DNA of 64,000 nucleotides from NCBI RefSeq assembly GCF_003056055.1, contig NZ_PYFP01000002.1:248001-312000 (forward strand), in the 5' to 3' direction. The DNA comes from Glaciimonas sp. PCH181. GTDB taxonomy: Bacteria > Pseudomonadota > Gammaproteobacteria > Burkholderiales > Burkholderiaceae_D. Shown in pieces: positions 9,005-18,371 of the stretch (position 1 is the stretch's first letter; the number at the start of each line of letters is the position of its first letter). A program made the position numbers and the translations under genes. Under the pieces are notes generated by a model. That model worked only from the letters and a program-made list of their open reading frames with translations. It made no database searches and had not been told where the DNA came from.

Positions 9005-10267
9005 ATGCATTTATCTGAACTAAAGGCGCTACACGTCTCCGCCCTGCTAGAAATGGCAATCGGCCTCGACATCGATAACGCCGCGCGCTTGCGCAAACAA
9101 GAACTGATGTTCGCCATTCTCAAGAAACGCGCGAAATCAGGAGAACAAATTTTTGGCGATGGCGCTCTTGAAGTTTTGCCTGATGGCTTTGGCTTCCTGC
9201 GCTCGCCCGACGCCAGTTATATGGCGTCCACCGACGACATTTATATCTCACCTTCACAAATCCGCCGTTTCAACTTGCATACTGGCGATTCAATTGAAGG
9301 TGAAGTCCGCACCCCGAAAGACGGCGAACGCTATTTCGCCCTGGTCAAAGTTGACAAGGTCAACGGCGAATCACCGGAAGCATCGAAACACCGCATCCTG
9401 TTTGAGAACCTGACGCCCCTGCATCCGAACAAACCGCTGCCGCTCGAACGCGACATGCGCGGCGAAGAAAACATCACCGGCCGCATCATCGACATGATCG
9501 CGCCAATCGGCAAAGGCCAGCGCGGTCTGCTGGTAGCATCCCCAAAATCTGGTAAATCCGTCATGCTGCAACACATTGCGCATGCGATCACGACCAACCA
9601 TCCTGATACTGTGATGATCGTCCTGTTGATCGACGAACGTCCTGAAGAAGTAACCGAAATGCAGCGCTCAGTGCGCGGTGAAGTAGTCGCATCGACATTC
9701 GATGAGCCCGCTACCCGCCACGTCCAAGTCGCCGAAATGGTGCTGGAAAAAGCTAAGCGTCTGGTCGAAATGAAAAAAGACGTCGTGATCCTGCTGGATT
9801 CCATCACCCGTCTGGCACGTGCTTACAATACCGTGATCCCTGCTTCCGGCAAGGTACTGACCGGTGGTGTAGATGCAAATGCGCTACAACGTCCAAAACG
9901 CTTCTTCGGCGCGGCCCGTAACATCGAAGAAGGCGGCTCGTTGACCATCATCGCTACAGCGCTGATTGAAACCGGTAGCCGTATGGATGACGTGATTTAC
10001 GAAGAATTTAAAGGGACCGGTAATATGGAGGTCCATCTGGAACGTCGCCTTGCAGAAAAGCGCGTCTATCCAGCGATCAACTTGAACAAATCCGGTACAC
10101 GTCGCGAAGAATTACTGATCAAGCCTGATCAACTGCAAAAAATCTGGGTGCTGCGCAAACTGCTGTACAGCATGGATGAAATCGAAGCGATGGAGTTCAT
10201 CCTCGACAAAATCAAATCTACCAAGACCAATCTGGAGTTTTTCGATATGATGCGGCGCGGTAATTGA
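9005..10267 (+). CDS. rho: Transcription termination factor Rho
   Basis: Hexameric RNA-dependent ATPase that terminates transcription; 420 residues, full length. The N-terminal helical domain begins [18 protein letters not shown]. The cold-shock-like RNA-binding domain contains [13 protein letters not shown]. The Walker A region is ASPKSGKSV (about residues 178-186), where most Rho proteins have APPK(A/S)GKT; both substitutions (A to S, T to S) are conservative. [16 protein letters not shown], the Q-loop region and the R-loop segment [10 protein letters not shown] are intact. A strong intrinsic terminator lies 58 bases downstream. rpmE2, usually next, is displaced by an MFS gene. Confidence 0.98.
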   Translation: MHLSELKALHVSALLEMAIGLDIDNAARLRKQELMFAILKKRAKSGEQIFGDGALEVLPDGFGFLRSPDASYMASTDDIYISPSQIRRFNLHTGDSIEGEVRTPKDGERYFALVKVDKVNGESPEASKHRILFENLTPLHPNKPLPLERDMRGEENITGRIIDMIAPIGKGQRGLLVASPKSGKSVMLQHIAHAITTNHPDTVMIVLLIDERPEEVTEMQRSVRGEVVASTFDEPATRHVQVAEMVLEKAKRLVEMKKDVVILLDSITRLARAYNTVIPASGKVLTGGVDANALQRPKRFFGAARNIEEGGSLTIIATALIETGSRMDDVIYEEFKGTGNMEVHLERRLAEKRVYPAINLNKSGTRREELLIKPDQLQKIWVLRKLLYSMDEIEAMEFILDKIKSTKTNLEFFDMMRRGN

Positions 10268-10324
10268 TTGAATGATTGAAAATAGGCGATTGCGGTAAGA
10301 AGTCGCTGAATTGAGCTACAAAAA

Positions 10325-10358
10325 AGTCTGACCTGCGCAAGCACGTCAGACTTTTTTT
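10325..10358 (+). terminator. Intrinsic terminator after rho
   Basis: The stem AGTCTGAC (10325-10332) pairs perfectly with GTCAGACT (10345-10352) and is followed by a run of seven T. It ends the trxA-rho transcription unit. The remaining gap up to the MFS gene at 10701 contains no gene; a TTGACA at 10628-10633 could be a -35 box but no good -10 is spaced correctly. Confidence 0.9.
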
Positions 10359-10700
10359 GTGCAGCACAGCAAAAAAATATACGGAAAAATAGACGTTAGT
10401 TTGAAACTTCGGACAGTGTCCATCGGTCGCACACGACCAGTGCAGACGCGCAATTTTCGATTGGCTATGGACATAAGCACGCCATGAGAACAAAATTATG
10501 GAGCGTTAAAAACGCTGAAAGAATAAACAAAAAACCTCGCAAGTTCTCTCCGGCATCCTTGCTGACTTGCATATGGCATAAAATTTATACCTGATGAAGA
10601 TAGGAATAATCCAACAACTCTGACGTATTGACAACGCCCCGAGATAAATCCCAATTAAGTGCTATTCTTGCGAACCTCAAATTCTGGCGGAAATAAAACC

Positions 10701-11999
10701 ATGACAACCACCAAGTCCAGTCAATCAAAATTCGGTACCGTTTTGCGCGTTACCAGCGGCAACTTCATGGAGATGTTTGACTTCTTCCTGTTTGGATTCT
10801 ACGCCACACATATCGCCAAAACCTTCTTCCCTGCAAGCAATGAATTCGCGTCCCTGATGCTGACTTTCATGACCTTTGGCGCAGGTTTTTTAATGCGACC
10901 TTTAGGCGCGATTATTCTAGGCGCGTATGTCGATCGCATCGGTCGCCGCAAAGGTTTGATCGTGACACTGGCATTAATGGCAATCGGCACGATGCTGATC
11001 GCCTTTGTACCGGGCTATGCCACCATCGGCTATCTGGCACCGTTTCTGGTCTTAACCGGTCGTTTGCTACAAGGCTTCTCAGCCGGTGTTGAGCTGGGCG
11101 GCGTGTCTGTTTATCTGTCAGAAATGGCAACGCCGGGCCACAAAGGATTTTATGTGAGCTGGCAATCGGCAAGTCAGCAAGTCGCCATTATTGTGGCAGC
11201 TGCGCTTGGCTATGGCCTTCAGGTCAATCTGGCACCAGCGCAAATCGCTGATTGGGGATGGCGCATTCCTTTCTTTATCGGCTGCATGATCGTGCCGGTA
11301 TTGTTCATTATTCGTAGTTCGTTGCAAGAAACAGAAGAATTTCTCGCCCGCAAACATAAACCAAATATGCGTCAGATCATGCGCTCCATGGTTGACAATT
11401 GGGGCTTGGTAATCGCTGGCATGATGCTGGTGTCTATGACAACCGTTTCTTTCTACCTCATCACCGTATACACACCGACATTCGGCAAAACGGTCTTGAA
11501 ACTCACGACGACTGACGCATTGATCGTGACCTTTTGCGTCGGTATCTCCAACTTTATCTGGCTGCCGGTCATGGGAGCGTTATCTGACCGCGTCGGTCGT
11601 CGCCCACTGTTACTGATATTTACGATCCTCACGATCCTGAGCGCTTATCCGGCGTTATCCTGGTTAGTGTCAGAACCAAGCTTCAATCGCATGCTGATTG
11701 TTGAACTATGGTTGTCATTCTTATATTCCAGTTATAACGGCGCGATGGTCGTTGCATTAACAGAAGTGATGCCGGTGGATGTGCGTACTGTCGGCTTTTC
11801 CTTAGCCTACAGTCTGGCAACGGCGATTTTTGGTGGCTTTACCCCAGCCATTGCGACCGGATTGATCGAATTTACCGGAAACAAAGCAGCGCCAGGTTTG
11901 TGGATGAGCTTTGCAGCTGTTTGCGGCCTGATTGCCACGCTGGTGCTTTACCGTAAAAGCGGTAATCAACAAACAACCGCTATAAAAGCACCTGCCTGA
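10701..11999 (+). CDS. MFS metabolite:H+ symporter, citrate/tricarballylate type
   Basis: Inner-membrane proton symporter of the MHS family (CitA/TcuC-like), 432 residues from ATG 10701, which has a GGCGG site; an in-frame GTG at 10659 is less likely. The start [22 protein letters not shown], the [21 protein letters not shown](I)GRR loop and [15 protein letters not shown] are hallmark segments of citrate/tricarballylate carriers, and twelve hydrophobic segments are visible. It probably imports a tri- or dicarboxylate. It is a single-gene unit placed between rho and rpmE2, which are normally adjacent, with hairpins on both sides. The substrate is inferred from family resemblance only. Confidence 0.85.
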   Translation: MTTTKSSQSKFGTVLRVTSGNFMEMFDFFLFGFYATHIAKTFFPASNEFASLMLTFMTFGAGFLMRPLGAIILGAYVDRIGRRKGLIVTLALMAIGTMLIAFVPGYATIGYLAPFLVLTGRLLQGFSAGVELGGVSVYLSEMATPGHKGFYVSWQSASQQVAIIVAAALGYGLQVNLAPAQIADWGWRIPFFIGCMIVPVLFIIRSSLQETEEFLARKHKPNMRQIMRSMVDNWGLVIAGMMLVSMTTVSFYLITVYTPTFGKTVLKLTTTDALIVTFCVGISNFIWLPVMGALSDRVGRRPLLLIFTILTILSAYPALSWLVSEPSFNRMLIVELWLSFLYSSYNGAMVVALTEVMPVDVRTVGFSLAYSLATAIFGGFTPAIATGLIEFTGNKAAPGLWMSFAAVCGLIATLVLYRKSGNQQTTAIKAPA

Positions 12000-12022
12000 C
12001 GCTAACCGGCCTATGCAGAATA

Positions 12023-12053
12023 GTCTGACTGGTAATACTTTTGCCAGTCAGAC
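12023..12053. terminator. Hairpin after the MFS gene
   Basis: GTCTGACTGG (12023-12032) pairs perfectly with CCAGTCAGAC (12044-12053) around an 11-base loop. No T-run follows, so termination would need help from Rho or the hairpin protects the mRNA 3' end. It shares the core AGTCTGAC with the rho terminator on the other side of the MFS gene. Confidence 0.5.
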
Positions 12054-12076
12054 AACAAAGCGCCATGCGTAAACCA

Positions 12077-12105
12077 CTGATTCAATTGCAGTTTTACTGT
12101 ATAAT
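12077..12105 (+). promoter_or_regulatory. Probable promoter of rpmE2
   Basis: A perfect TATAAT (12100-12105) lies 17 bases after CTGATT (12077-12082, weak -35). The predicted transcript would start near 12112 and leaves a leader of about 90 bases before the L31 start, as expected for a ribosomal-protein gene needing its own promoter here. Confidence 0.5.
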
Positions 12106-12201
12106 CGCGTGTTTTCCACCTTGGCAAGTGATCGACAATCGGGTCAAGAAGCATGGCGACCGACGAAGTGACGATTGGCTACCGACAATTTTGAGGCAAT
12201 T

Positions 12202-12471
12202 ATGAAAGACGGCATTCACCCAAATTATCGTGAAGTTTTGGTCCAAGACATGTCTTGCGGTTTCCAATTCATCACACGTTCTACTATCCAAACACGTGAA
12301 ACAGGTACTTTCGAAGGTAAAGACTATCCTTTAGTAAAGATCGAAGTTTCATCGGAATCGCATCCGTTCTACACTGGTCAACATAAAATCGTTGATACAG
12401 CTGGTCGTGTTGATAAATTCCGTAAAAAGTTTGGTACTGTTGGTTCAAAAACATCAGTCGCTGCAGGTTAA
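12202..12471 (+). CDS. rpmE2: 50S ribosomal protein L31 type B
   Basis: Ribosomal protein of the large subunit, 89 residues from ATG 12202 with TTGAGG upstream; the frame extends 27 bases further 5' but without a better start. The N-terminus [21 protein letters not shown] is typical of type B L31. Only one Cys is present, so this is the zinc-free paralogue that can replace the zinc-binding form under zinc limitation. It normally follows rho directly in Burkholderiales. A strong terminator follows. Confidence 0.96.
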   Translation: MKDGIHPNYREVLVQDMSCGFQFITRSTIQTRETGTFEGKDYPLVKIEVSSESHPFYTGQHKIVDTAGRVDKFRKKFGTVGSKTSVAAG

Positions 12472-12493
12472 TTTATATCTGCTGAGCGGTTGT

Positions 12494-12522
12494 AAAAAAA
12501 GGCAGCTCTGGCTGCCTTTTTT
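12494..12522 (+). terminator. Intrinsic terminator after rpmE2
   Basis: GGCAGC (12501-12506), loop TCTG, GCTGCC (12511-12516), then six T. A run of seven A precedes the stem, so it may also work on the minus strand, though no minus-strand gene ends here. Confidence 0.9.
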
Positions 12523-12725
12523 ATTTTCAACATCGATCTGCCTACGCCGCGATCAACTATCGACATACTAGTAGCGCAAAAGCCATGCATGAAGAACGTA
12601 TTAAGAATGCATCGTGCAACGGATCGATCGCTGGGATGCCAGACACTTTGTACCCGATAATATGTGCCCACCGCAATTTTTGCGGCACAATACCCACCTC
12701 AACATTCTCATAAAGCCACATTGTG

Positions 12726-14492
12726 ATGAAGCCAGTTCGCCTTCCCGCTTCCGCCACCAGCGCACTGCCACGCTGGGGCTTATGGGCGCTCGGTTTGCTC
12801 TATATTTTGCCCGGCCTGTTCGGTCGCGATCCGTGGAAAAATGACGATGCCTCCAGCTTCGGCATTATGTGGACCATGGCGCATGGCAGCCTCAATACTT
12901 GGCTGGCACCACAAATCGTCGGCCTGCCTATGCCGGGTGAAAGCCCGCTGACTTTCTGGATCGGAGCAATCTGCATTAAGCTTTTCGGCTGGTTGCTGGG
13001 CGATCCCCTGGCAGCGCGACTATCGACCATCGTTTTCTTTTTAATCGGTTCGCTGTCCGTGTGGTACGCCACCTATTTACTAGGACGCCGCAGCGAAGCG
13101 CAACCGCTGCGACTCGCCTTTGGCGGCCAGCCAGAACCCAGAGATTTTGGACGCACGCTTGCCGATGGCGCTTTCCTGATTTATCTCGGCTGCCTCGGCC
13201 TGCTATTACACAGCCACGAAACCACCGCAAAAAGCTTGCAGATGTCGCTAGTCGCATACGCGATCTACCTCGCGGTGCGCCTGTTCGACGCCTCCAACGC
13301 AGCACCCGGCACGACGCGCACCGCTGCTTTTACGGCAGCTTTCGCACTGCGCAGCGCCGCCCTACTTGGCTTGGCGCTGGGTTTACTGACCCTGACACGC
13401 GGCTGGGCTGTCCCGATAACAATCTTCATTGGCTTAAGCAGTTTAGCCATGCTGCGAGAGAAAAAAATCGCCGTCCATTTGTTGCTGGTGACGTTACCCG
13501 TCGCCATCATCGTCAGCGGTGCGTGGTTTCTGGCGAGTTATATATTGCTGCCAGATGGCAATAATTTCACTTTCTGGGAAGATCAAAATCTGCGGCAACT
13601 CGGCTGGCCGACGTTGACCACTTTCGCGTATTACTTCAAATACGGCATTTGGTTTGCGTGGCCAGCGTGGCCGTTCGCTGGCTGGGCCGTGTACGCATGG
13701 CGACAACAACGCAAAGCCCTTCATATTGCCCTGCCCCTGACATTTTTCATCAGTTTGACCGTCATGATTTTCCTGACGCCAAGACCGGACGAAGGCATAC
13801 TTCTGCCACTCTTACCGGCGCTGATTATTCTGGCAGCATTCGGTCTTCCGACGATGAAACGCGGCGCGATCAATGCGGTCGATTGGTTCTCGGTGATGAC
13901 ACTGACGACATGCGCGGCTTTTATCTGGATTGGATGGATCGCCAAAGAAACCGGCTGGCCAGCGCAAATTGCCAAGAATGCCTATAAGCTGGCGCCCGGC
14001 TTCAAACCCGGATTTAATGCGACCGCATTAACGATCGCCATTCTCGGCTCAATTTGCTGGATATTTTTAGTCAACTGGCGCTTGTCACGCCGACCAGCGG
14101 TACTTTGGCGCGCCGTCGTATTGTCCTCAGGCGGCGTCGTATTGTGCTGGTTGCTGCTGATGACGCTGTGGTTGCCATGGATTAATTACGGCAAAAGCTA
14201 CGCAGGCGTGGCTACCCAAATCGAGGCGCATTTGCCCAACCTCAAGCAATGCGTCGACACCAACGTGGGCCCGGCACAACGTGCTTCGTTCGCCTATTTT
14301 GGAGACATTCCATTTTCTGAGTTAAGTCAGGAACGTTGCGATTTTCTGTTGTACCAGGACAATAACAATACCAAATCCGACGATGCCGCGATCTGGCGCC
14401 AATTTAGTGGCCGCTGGAAATTACTATGGAGCGGACGTCGCCCCTCCGACCGCGATGAGCGTTTCCGCTTATATCAACGGGTTGGCAATTAG
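12726..14492 (+). CDS. ArnT/PMT-family membrane glycosyltransferase
   Basis: Polytopic inner-membrane glycosyltransferase of the GT-C fold, about 588 residues. It would move a sugar from a polyprenyl-phosphate donor onto lipid A or another periplasmic acceptor. The first extracytoplasmic loop holds the acidic pair in GRDPWKNDDASSFGIMWTMA, where ArnT-like enzymes have the catalytic Asp/Glu. This is followed by a LPMPGESPLTFWIGA segment and about twelve hydrophobic helices. The C-terminal 90 residues are soluble (TQIEAHLPNLKQCVDT onward). GTG at 12723 directly precedes ATG 12726; either may start. The MATE exporter follows in the same direction after 115 bases. The acceptor cannot be told from sequence. 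Confidence 0.85.
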   Translation: MKPVRLPASATSALPRWGLWALGLLYILPGLFGRDPWKNDDASSFGIMWTMAHGSLNTWLAPQIVGLPMPGESPLTFWIGAICIKLFGWLLGDPLAARLSTIVFFLIGSLSVWYATYLLGRRSEAQPLRLAFGGQPEPRDFGRTLADGAFLIYLGCLGLLLHSHETTAKSLQMSLVAYAIYLAVRLFDASNAAPGTTRTAAFTAAFALRSAALLGLALGLLTLTRGWAVPITIFIGLSSLAMLREKKIAVHLLLVTLPVAIIVSGAWFLASYILLPDGNNFTFWEDQNLRQLGWPTLTTFAYYFKYGIWFAWPAWPFAGWAVYAWRQQRKALHIALPLTFFISLTVMIFLTPRPDEGILLPLLPALIILAAFGLPTMKRGAINAVDWFSVMTLTTCAAFIWIGWIAKETGWPAQIAKNAYKLAPGFKPGFNATALTIAILGSICWIFLVNWRLSRRPAVLWRAVVLSSGGVVLCWLLLMTLWLPWINYGKSYAGVATQIEAHLPNLKQCVDTNVGPAQRASFAYFGDIPFSELSQERCDFLLYQDNNNTKSDDAAIWRQFSGRWKLLWSGRRPSDRDERFRLYQRVGN

Positions 14493-14607
14493 CATGGAAT
14501 TAGCGCGTAAAAATATGACATTTTCTTTCGGAAAAATCAGAATGAGAAGTCATCACGCGCTATTGCAACAACGCATAACGTAGACGGCCCGGAAAAAACG
14601 TAAATTA

Positions 14608-16050
14608 TTGCCACTGATTTTCCGGGCTATCAAAGCCACTATCGAGCTAAACATTACACAGTCATTCATTCATCGCACCAGAACGCGCCTCGCCCGCTCT
14701 AACACAACGCACATTGCCAAGCTGGCGTGGCCCATCCTGATTGGGCAATTGGCGCTGATCTTAAACGGCGTCATCGATACCGCCATGACCTCGCGATACT
14801 CCGCCACAGATCTGGCTGCACTAGCGTTGGGCGGCGCGATTTATGTCAGCGTGTTCGTTGGTCTCAGCGGCGTTTTACAAGCGTTGTCCCCGATCATCGG
14901 CCAACTATATGGCGGCCAGCGCATGGCCGATATCGGCTATCAAGTCAAACAAGGCACTTGGCTAGCGCTATTTTTATCATTGCTCGGCTGCCTCGTACTG
15001 CTATTTCCGCAGCCGTTTTTATCGGTCGCCCATGCCTCGCCCATCCTCAGCGCCAAAGCCACTTTATATTTGCAAATTCTGGCGTTAGCGTTACCGGCCA
15101 CGCTTGGATTTAATGTCTACTCGGCGTTAAACACCGCAGTCTCGAAACCCAAAATGGTGATGGCAATCAAAATTATTGCCGTTCTGCTTAAGTTTCCACT
15201 AAACGCACTGTTCATTTTTGGCGGCTTCGGTATTCCGGCGTTAGGCGGCCCCGGCTGCGCCATCGCCACCACCGTTATTTCATGGCTGATGCTATTGATC
15301 GCTTGGCTGATCCTGCGCCACAATAGTTTCTACAAACAATTTGCCTTGTTTCACAGCGGGTTCGTCAAGCCACACTGGCACGCACAACGCGCTTTATTAA
15401 AATTAGGCATCCCCACCGGCTTAAGTTATTTCATCGAAGTTACTGCGTTTACCTTCATGGCAATTTTTATTGCCCGGCTGGGTGAAACTGCTGTGGCAGG
15501 GCATCAAATTACCGCCAATTTTGCGACCGTCCTATACATGCTGCCGTTATCCATTGCGATCGCCAGCGGCATTCTGGTAGCCCAAGCGATTGGTGCCAAA
15601 GAACTCGATCAGGCGCGGCGCATCGGCTTTTCCGGCATTCGATTGGCGGCAATTTGTTCGGCCACTATCGGCCTGATCATCTGGCTTGCACGCGCCACGA
15701 TCATTCGCGCTTATACGCCAAACGAAACCATCATCGCGGCTGCCATGCCGCTGTTTATATTTATCGGTTTTTATCAATTATTCGATGCAATCCAGTGCAG
15801 CACTGCCTTCGTTTTGCGCGCATACAAAGTCGCTATTGTTCCAACGATCATCTACGCTGTATCGCTGTGGGGAGTGGGTTTAGTGTCCGGCTATATTCTT
15901 GGATTAAATCCATTTGGCATCAGCCCGCCAGCGCTGCATGGGGCTGCCGGTTTCTGGATGGGAAATAGTGCCAGCATTGCATTGGTCGCCACAAGCCTGC
16001 TAATTTATTTACATATCGTGCAGCGCCGTGCGCAACAGCAGCAGCGCTAA
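14608..16050 (+). CDS. MATE-family multidrug/Na+ efflux transporter
   Basis: Inner-membrane antiporter of the NorM-like MATE family, 480 residues, usual length. Twelve hydrophobic segments fall into two homologous halves. Family motifs are LAWPILIGQLALILNGVIDTAMTSRYSATDLAALALG in the first half (given here as consecutive segments around residues 38-75) and GETAVAGHQITANFATVLYMLPL in the second. It exports cationic drugs or metabolites in exchange for Na+ or H+. The only usable start in the frame is TTG 14608, with a GGAAAA stretch about 13 bases upstream. No ATG occurs before the first helix. Confidence 0.9.
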   Translation: MPLIFRAIKATIELNITQSFIHRTRTRLARSNTTHIAKLAWPILIGQLALILNGVIDTAMTSRYSATDLAALALGGAIYVSVFVGLSGVLQALSPIIGQLYGGQRMADIGYQVKQGTWLALFLSLLGCLVLLFPQPFLSVAHASPILSAKATLYLQILALALPATLGFNVYSALNTAVSKPKMVMAIKIIAVLLKFPLNALFIFGGFGIPALGGPGCAIATTVISWLMLLIAWLILRHNSFYKQFALFHSGFVKPHWHAQRALLKLGIPTGLSYFIEVTAFTFMAIFIARLGETAVAGHQITANFATVLYMLPLSIAIASGILVAQAIGAKELDQARRIGFSGIRLAAICSATIGLIIWLARATIIRAYTPNETIIAAAMPLFIFIGFYQLFDAIQCSTAFVLRAYKVAIVPTIIYAVSLWGVGLVSGYILGLNPFGISPPALHGAAGFWMGNSASIALVATSLLIYLHIVQRRAQQQQR

Positions 16051-16126
16051 ACGGCCAGTGCGCAACGTACGAACAGTCGATTTTATAATTTATTAAATAA
16101 AAATAGCATTTACAGTGTTAAAGCTA

Positions 16127-16155
16127 TTGATCCAGCGAATCAAATAAGCCATAAT
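16127..16155 (+). promoter_or_regulatory. Promoter of tRNA-Leu
   Basis: TTGATC (16127-16132), 17-base spacer, CATAAT (16150-16155). The predicted start is about six bases before the mature tRNA. Confidence 0.7.
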
Positions 16156-16167
16156 AGCGGACGCGTT

Positions 16168-16252
16168 GCCGAGATGGCGGAATAGGTAGACGCACGGGAC
16201 TCAAAATCCCGCGCTGAAAGGCGTGCCGGTTCGATTCCGGCTCTCGGCACCA
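16168..16252 (+). tRNA. tRNA-Leu (anticodon CAA)
   Basis: Class II tRNA of 85 bases with encoded CCA. The acceptor stem GCCGAGA (16168-16174) pairs with TCTCGGC (16242-16248), followed by discriminator A. The anticodon arm is CGGGA-CTCAAAA-TCCCG, giving CAA. A variable arm precedes the T-arm GCCGGTTCGATTCCGGC. It reads UUG codons. tRNA-Leu genes are common integration targets, and an integrase remnant follows directly. Confidence 0.97.
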
Positions 16253-16287
16253 AGAATGTGTTTTAAGAAGTTCAAGTAAGTCCAATG

Positions 16288-16322
16288 ACCCGTGTTTCTC
16301 CTCTAGAGAACGCGGGTTTTTT
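16288..16322 (+). terminator. Terminator after tRNA-Leu
   Basis: ACCCGTGTTTCTC pairs with GAGAACGCGGGT around CTCTA with a small irregularity, followed by six T. It closes the tRNA unit. Confidence 0.85.
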
Positions 16323-16335
16323 GTTTATAGAGGGC

Positions 16336-16378
16336 TTTTAACGCCCATTGCAATCAAACGGTTTTGAATACACTCTTG
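16336..16378 (+). repeat. Imperfect direct repeat, left copy, flanking integrase remnant
   Basis: It has the form TTTTAACG, 18 bases, TTTTGAATACACTCTTG. The same two blocks with the same 18-base spacing recur at 17410-17452 (block one identical, block two 15 of 17 identical, spacer poorly conserved). It lies just before the integrase start and may be an arm-type binding site or the upstream region of an integrase gene. Confidence 0.55.
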
Positions 16379-16417
16379 CATCCAGGAGTGCAAACCCCAA
16401 AATCGCGTAGATACAAA

Positions 16418-17265
16418 ATGCCGAAATTAGCAAAGCCACTGACTGACACACAAGTAAGAACCGCCAAGTCCATGAGCGGGCACTCCTACACGCTGTCTGA
16501 TGAGTCCGGTATGTATCTGGAGATTGCAGAGTCCGGCTCAAAAATATAACGCATGTCCTACCGACAAGAAAGAGCGAAACAAAACCGCTTAACCTTCGGA
16601 GCGTACCCTGAGGTTTCGCCACTTGAAGCAAGAGCGAAACGTACGGCAGCGCGTAAGCTCTTGACGGATGGCATCGACACGGAAAATTCAGGCGTGACTC
16701 AAAGCAGGCTAAGGCCATCGCAGCAACTACACAAGAACAGTTAACCAACTGGCTGCAAAAGGATGTATTTCCATTGATCGGAAATATGCCTGTTTCCACG
16801 ATCAAGCCACTTGACGTTCTGGCGACCGTGGAGAAAATGGAAGCGCGCGGCGCTAGTGCTTCTACACTGGGTAAAGCAGCTATGTGGGCAGGTACTGCGA
16901 TATGGTGTGGCAACCGGGTTGGTAGAGCGCGATGTGACGGCAGACCTGAAAGGAGCTTTGTCCGTCGTACCGAAAACAAACTATGAGCCATCACGGAGCC
17001 GAAGCTTGCCGGGGAATTGATGCGGTCGATATTCAGCTGCACGGCCCCCACGCAATAGCGGCGCTGAAGCTGTGCCCGTTGCTGTTTGTGCGACCAGGAG
17101 AATTACGGGTGGCAGAATGGGCAGAGATTGACTTTGGCACGGCAGAGTGGCGCATACCGGCGAAAAAATGAAAATTAAAATGAAAACGGACCACCTTGTG
17201 TCGCTATCGATACAGGCAGTGGAGATTCTGCGTAGCGTCCATGCCATGTCAGGACACGGTGGGAT
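16418..17265 (+). pseudogene. P4-type tyrosine integrase, decayed
   Basis: Remnant of a tRNA-directed site-specific recombinase. The N-terminal DUF4102-like start (MPKLAKPLTDTQVRTAK, TLSDESGMYLEI) is intact. An in-frame TAA at 16547-16549 stands where family members have Trp before RMSYRQ. Translation can be followed in pieces: LTFGAYPEVSPLEARAKR; after a frameshift near 16,700 and a deletion of about 50 codons, DVFPLIGNMPVSTIKPLDVLA; after another shift, GQVLRYGVATGLVERDVTADL; then RPGELRVAEWAEIDF; and after a shift in a poly-A run, SLSIQAVEILRSVH. The C-terminus with the His-x-x-Arg and Tyr nucleophile is gone. It marks a lost genomic island at the tRNA-Leu 3' end. Confidence 0.9.
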
Positions 17266-17843
17266 AAAGTGCTCGGCGCACAGAGAAATACGATTTTTCA
17301 GAACATGTCGGTCACCTTTTAAGGCACCAATCCCAGGCACATGTTCTAAGACCGATAACATACTCGTGCTTCTCCTCGTGAGAAGGCAGATTTTATGTTG
17401 TTTAAGGAATTTTAACGTTGGTTGACATACGGCATTTTTGAGGACACTCTTGGTGACATTCCACAGCGAGGGAAATGAAAAGCCCCAAATTACATAAACT
17501 GTTATGTCACTAGCGACAGATATAGGTCAAAAATATTACACTCTAGCCTTGAACTCTGGGGACGCTGGCGGAGAGCAAAGAAGGGGAAAAGTACATTAGG
17601 TGCTGAAGAATGTATAAGTAGGAGCCTTCGGTTTTATATTCAAGCAGCCAGCTTCCCGCCTTATTACGGATGTATATCAGTACCGCCTCATGGAAATATC
17701 CAGAATCGGGAAATGTGACCTTAAAGCAGCTCTTATTTATGCATAAAAATGTTGCCCCTCTCACCCGCAAAAGAAATGTGCCGCTAACCCGTACACCTTG
17801 TGCCAGGGAAAATTTTCTCACACAATTTCAGATCACATCTCGC
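17266..17843. other. Island remnant / leader of the yfiR-like gene
   Basis: No supported gene. It contains the right copy of the repeat flanking the integrase (17410-17452) and AT-rich DNA. The open frame of the following gene extends back to 17670 but its 5' part does not look like protein. No second tRNA-end fragment was seen that could be a right attachment site. Confidence 0.5.
17410..17452 (+). repeat. Imperfect direct repeat, right copy
   Basis: TTTTAACG, 18 bases, TTTTGAGGACACTCTTG; partner of 16336-16378. Overall identity is about 29 of 43, concentrated in the two end blocks. Confidence 0.5.
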
Positions 17844-18371
17844 ATGTGCATCGCGCTGTTTATATTCCTGACAACTACTTTTTCCAGCATCGTACAAGCG
17901 CAAAATAACGCCACCGAGTTGCAACGTGCGCAAAATATTTCACACGTCATTATCGGCATCAGCAGTTATGTACGCTGGCCGACGCCATCCTCTGAATTAC
18001 GGCTATGCGTGGTAGGTGAGGCGAAGTATGCAGGGGTCTTGATGGACAGCGCAAAGGAAAGTTCCGTGCCCCCTATTCGGGCCCATCAACTAAGCCCAAA
18101 AAGTGACGTGACCTCTGCCGAATGCAACATCGTCTACATCGGAAATATCGACGGGGCCGAGCGCGAAAAATTGTTTGCGCAGCTAAATGGGCAACCGATA
18201 CTGTCGATCAGCGAACCCGGCTTGCCGTCGACAACCCGCAGCATGTTCTCTCTAAAGTTTCGTGACACTCAGATTGCTTTTGAAGTTAATTTGGACGCTA
18301 TCGCCCGAAGCGGCCTGCGCGTACATCCAAACGTACTGCAATTCGCAAAGCGCGAAGCACAAAAACCATGA
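17844..18371 (+). CDS. yfiR: YfiR-family periplasmic regulator of diguanylate cyclase
   Basis: Periplasmic protein of the YfiR (DUF4154) family, which in Pseudomonas holds the inner-membrane cyclase YfiN inactive. From ATG 17844 it has a clear signal peptide (ALFIFLTTTFSSIVQAQ). The mature part shows the family's SSYVRWP, LRLCVVGE, ECNIVYIG and ILSISEPG segments with two Cys that could form the redox-sensitive disulfide. The start is uncertain: ATG 17739 and GTG 17778 are in frame, but none has a good ribosome-binding site. Its stop overlaps the next start as ATGA. It is the first gene of a three-gene yfiRNB-type operon. Confidence 0.85.
   Translation: MCIALFIFLTTTFSSIVQAQNNATELQRAQNISHVIIGISSYVRWPTPSSELRLCVVGEAKYAGVLMDSAKESSVPPIRAHQLSPKSDVTSAECNIVYIGNIDGAEREKLFAQLNGQPILSISEPGLPSTTRSMFSLKFRDTQIAFEVNLDAIARSGLRVHPNVLQFAKREAQKP

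Noticed and set aside
16338..17051. 237-codon minus-strand frame over the integrase
   Set aside because: Antisense of the decayed integrase; no recognisable protein features.
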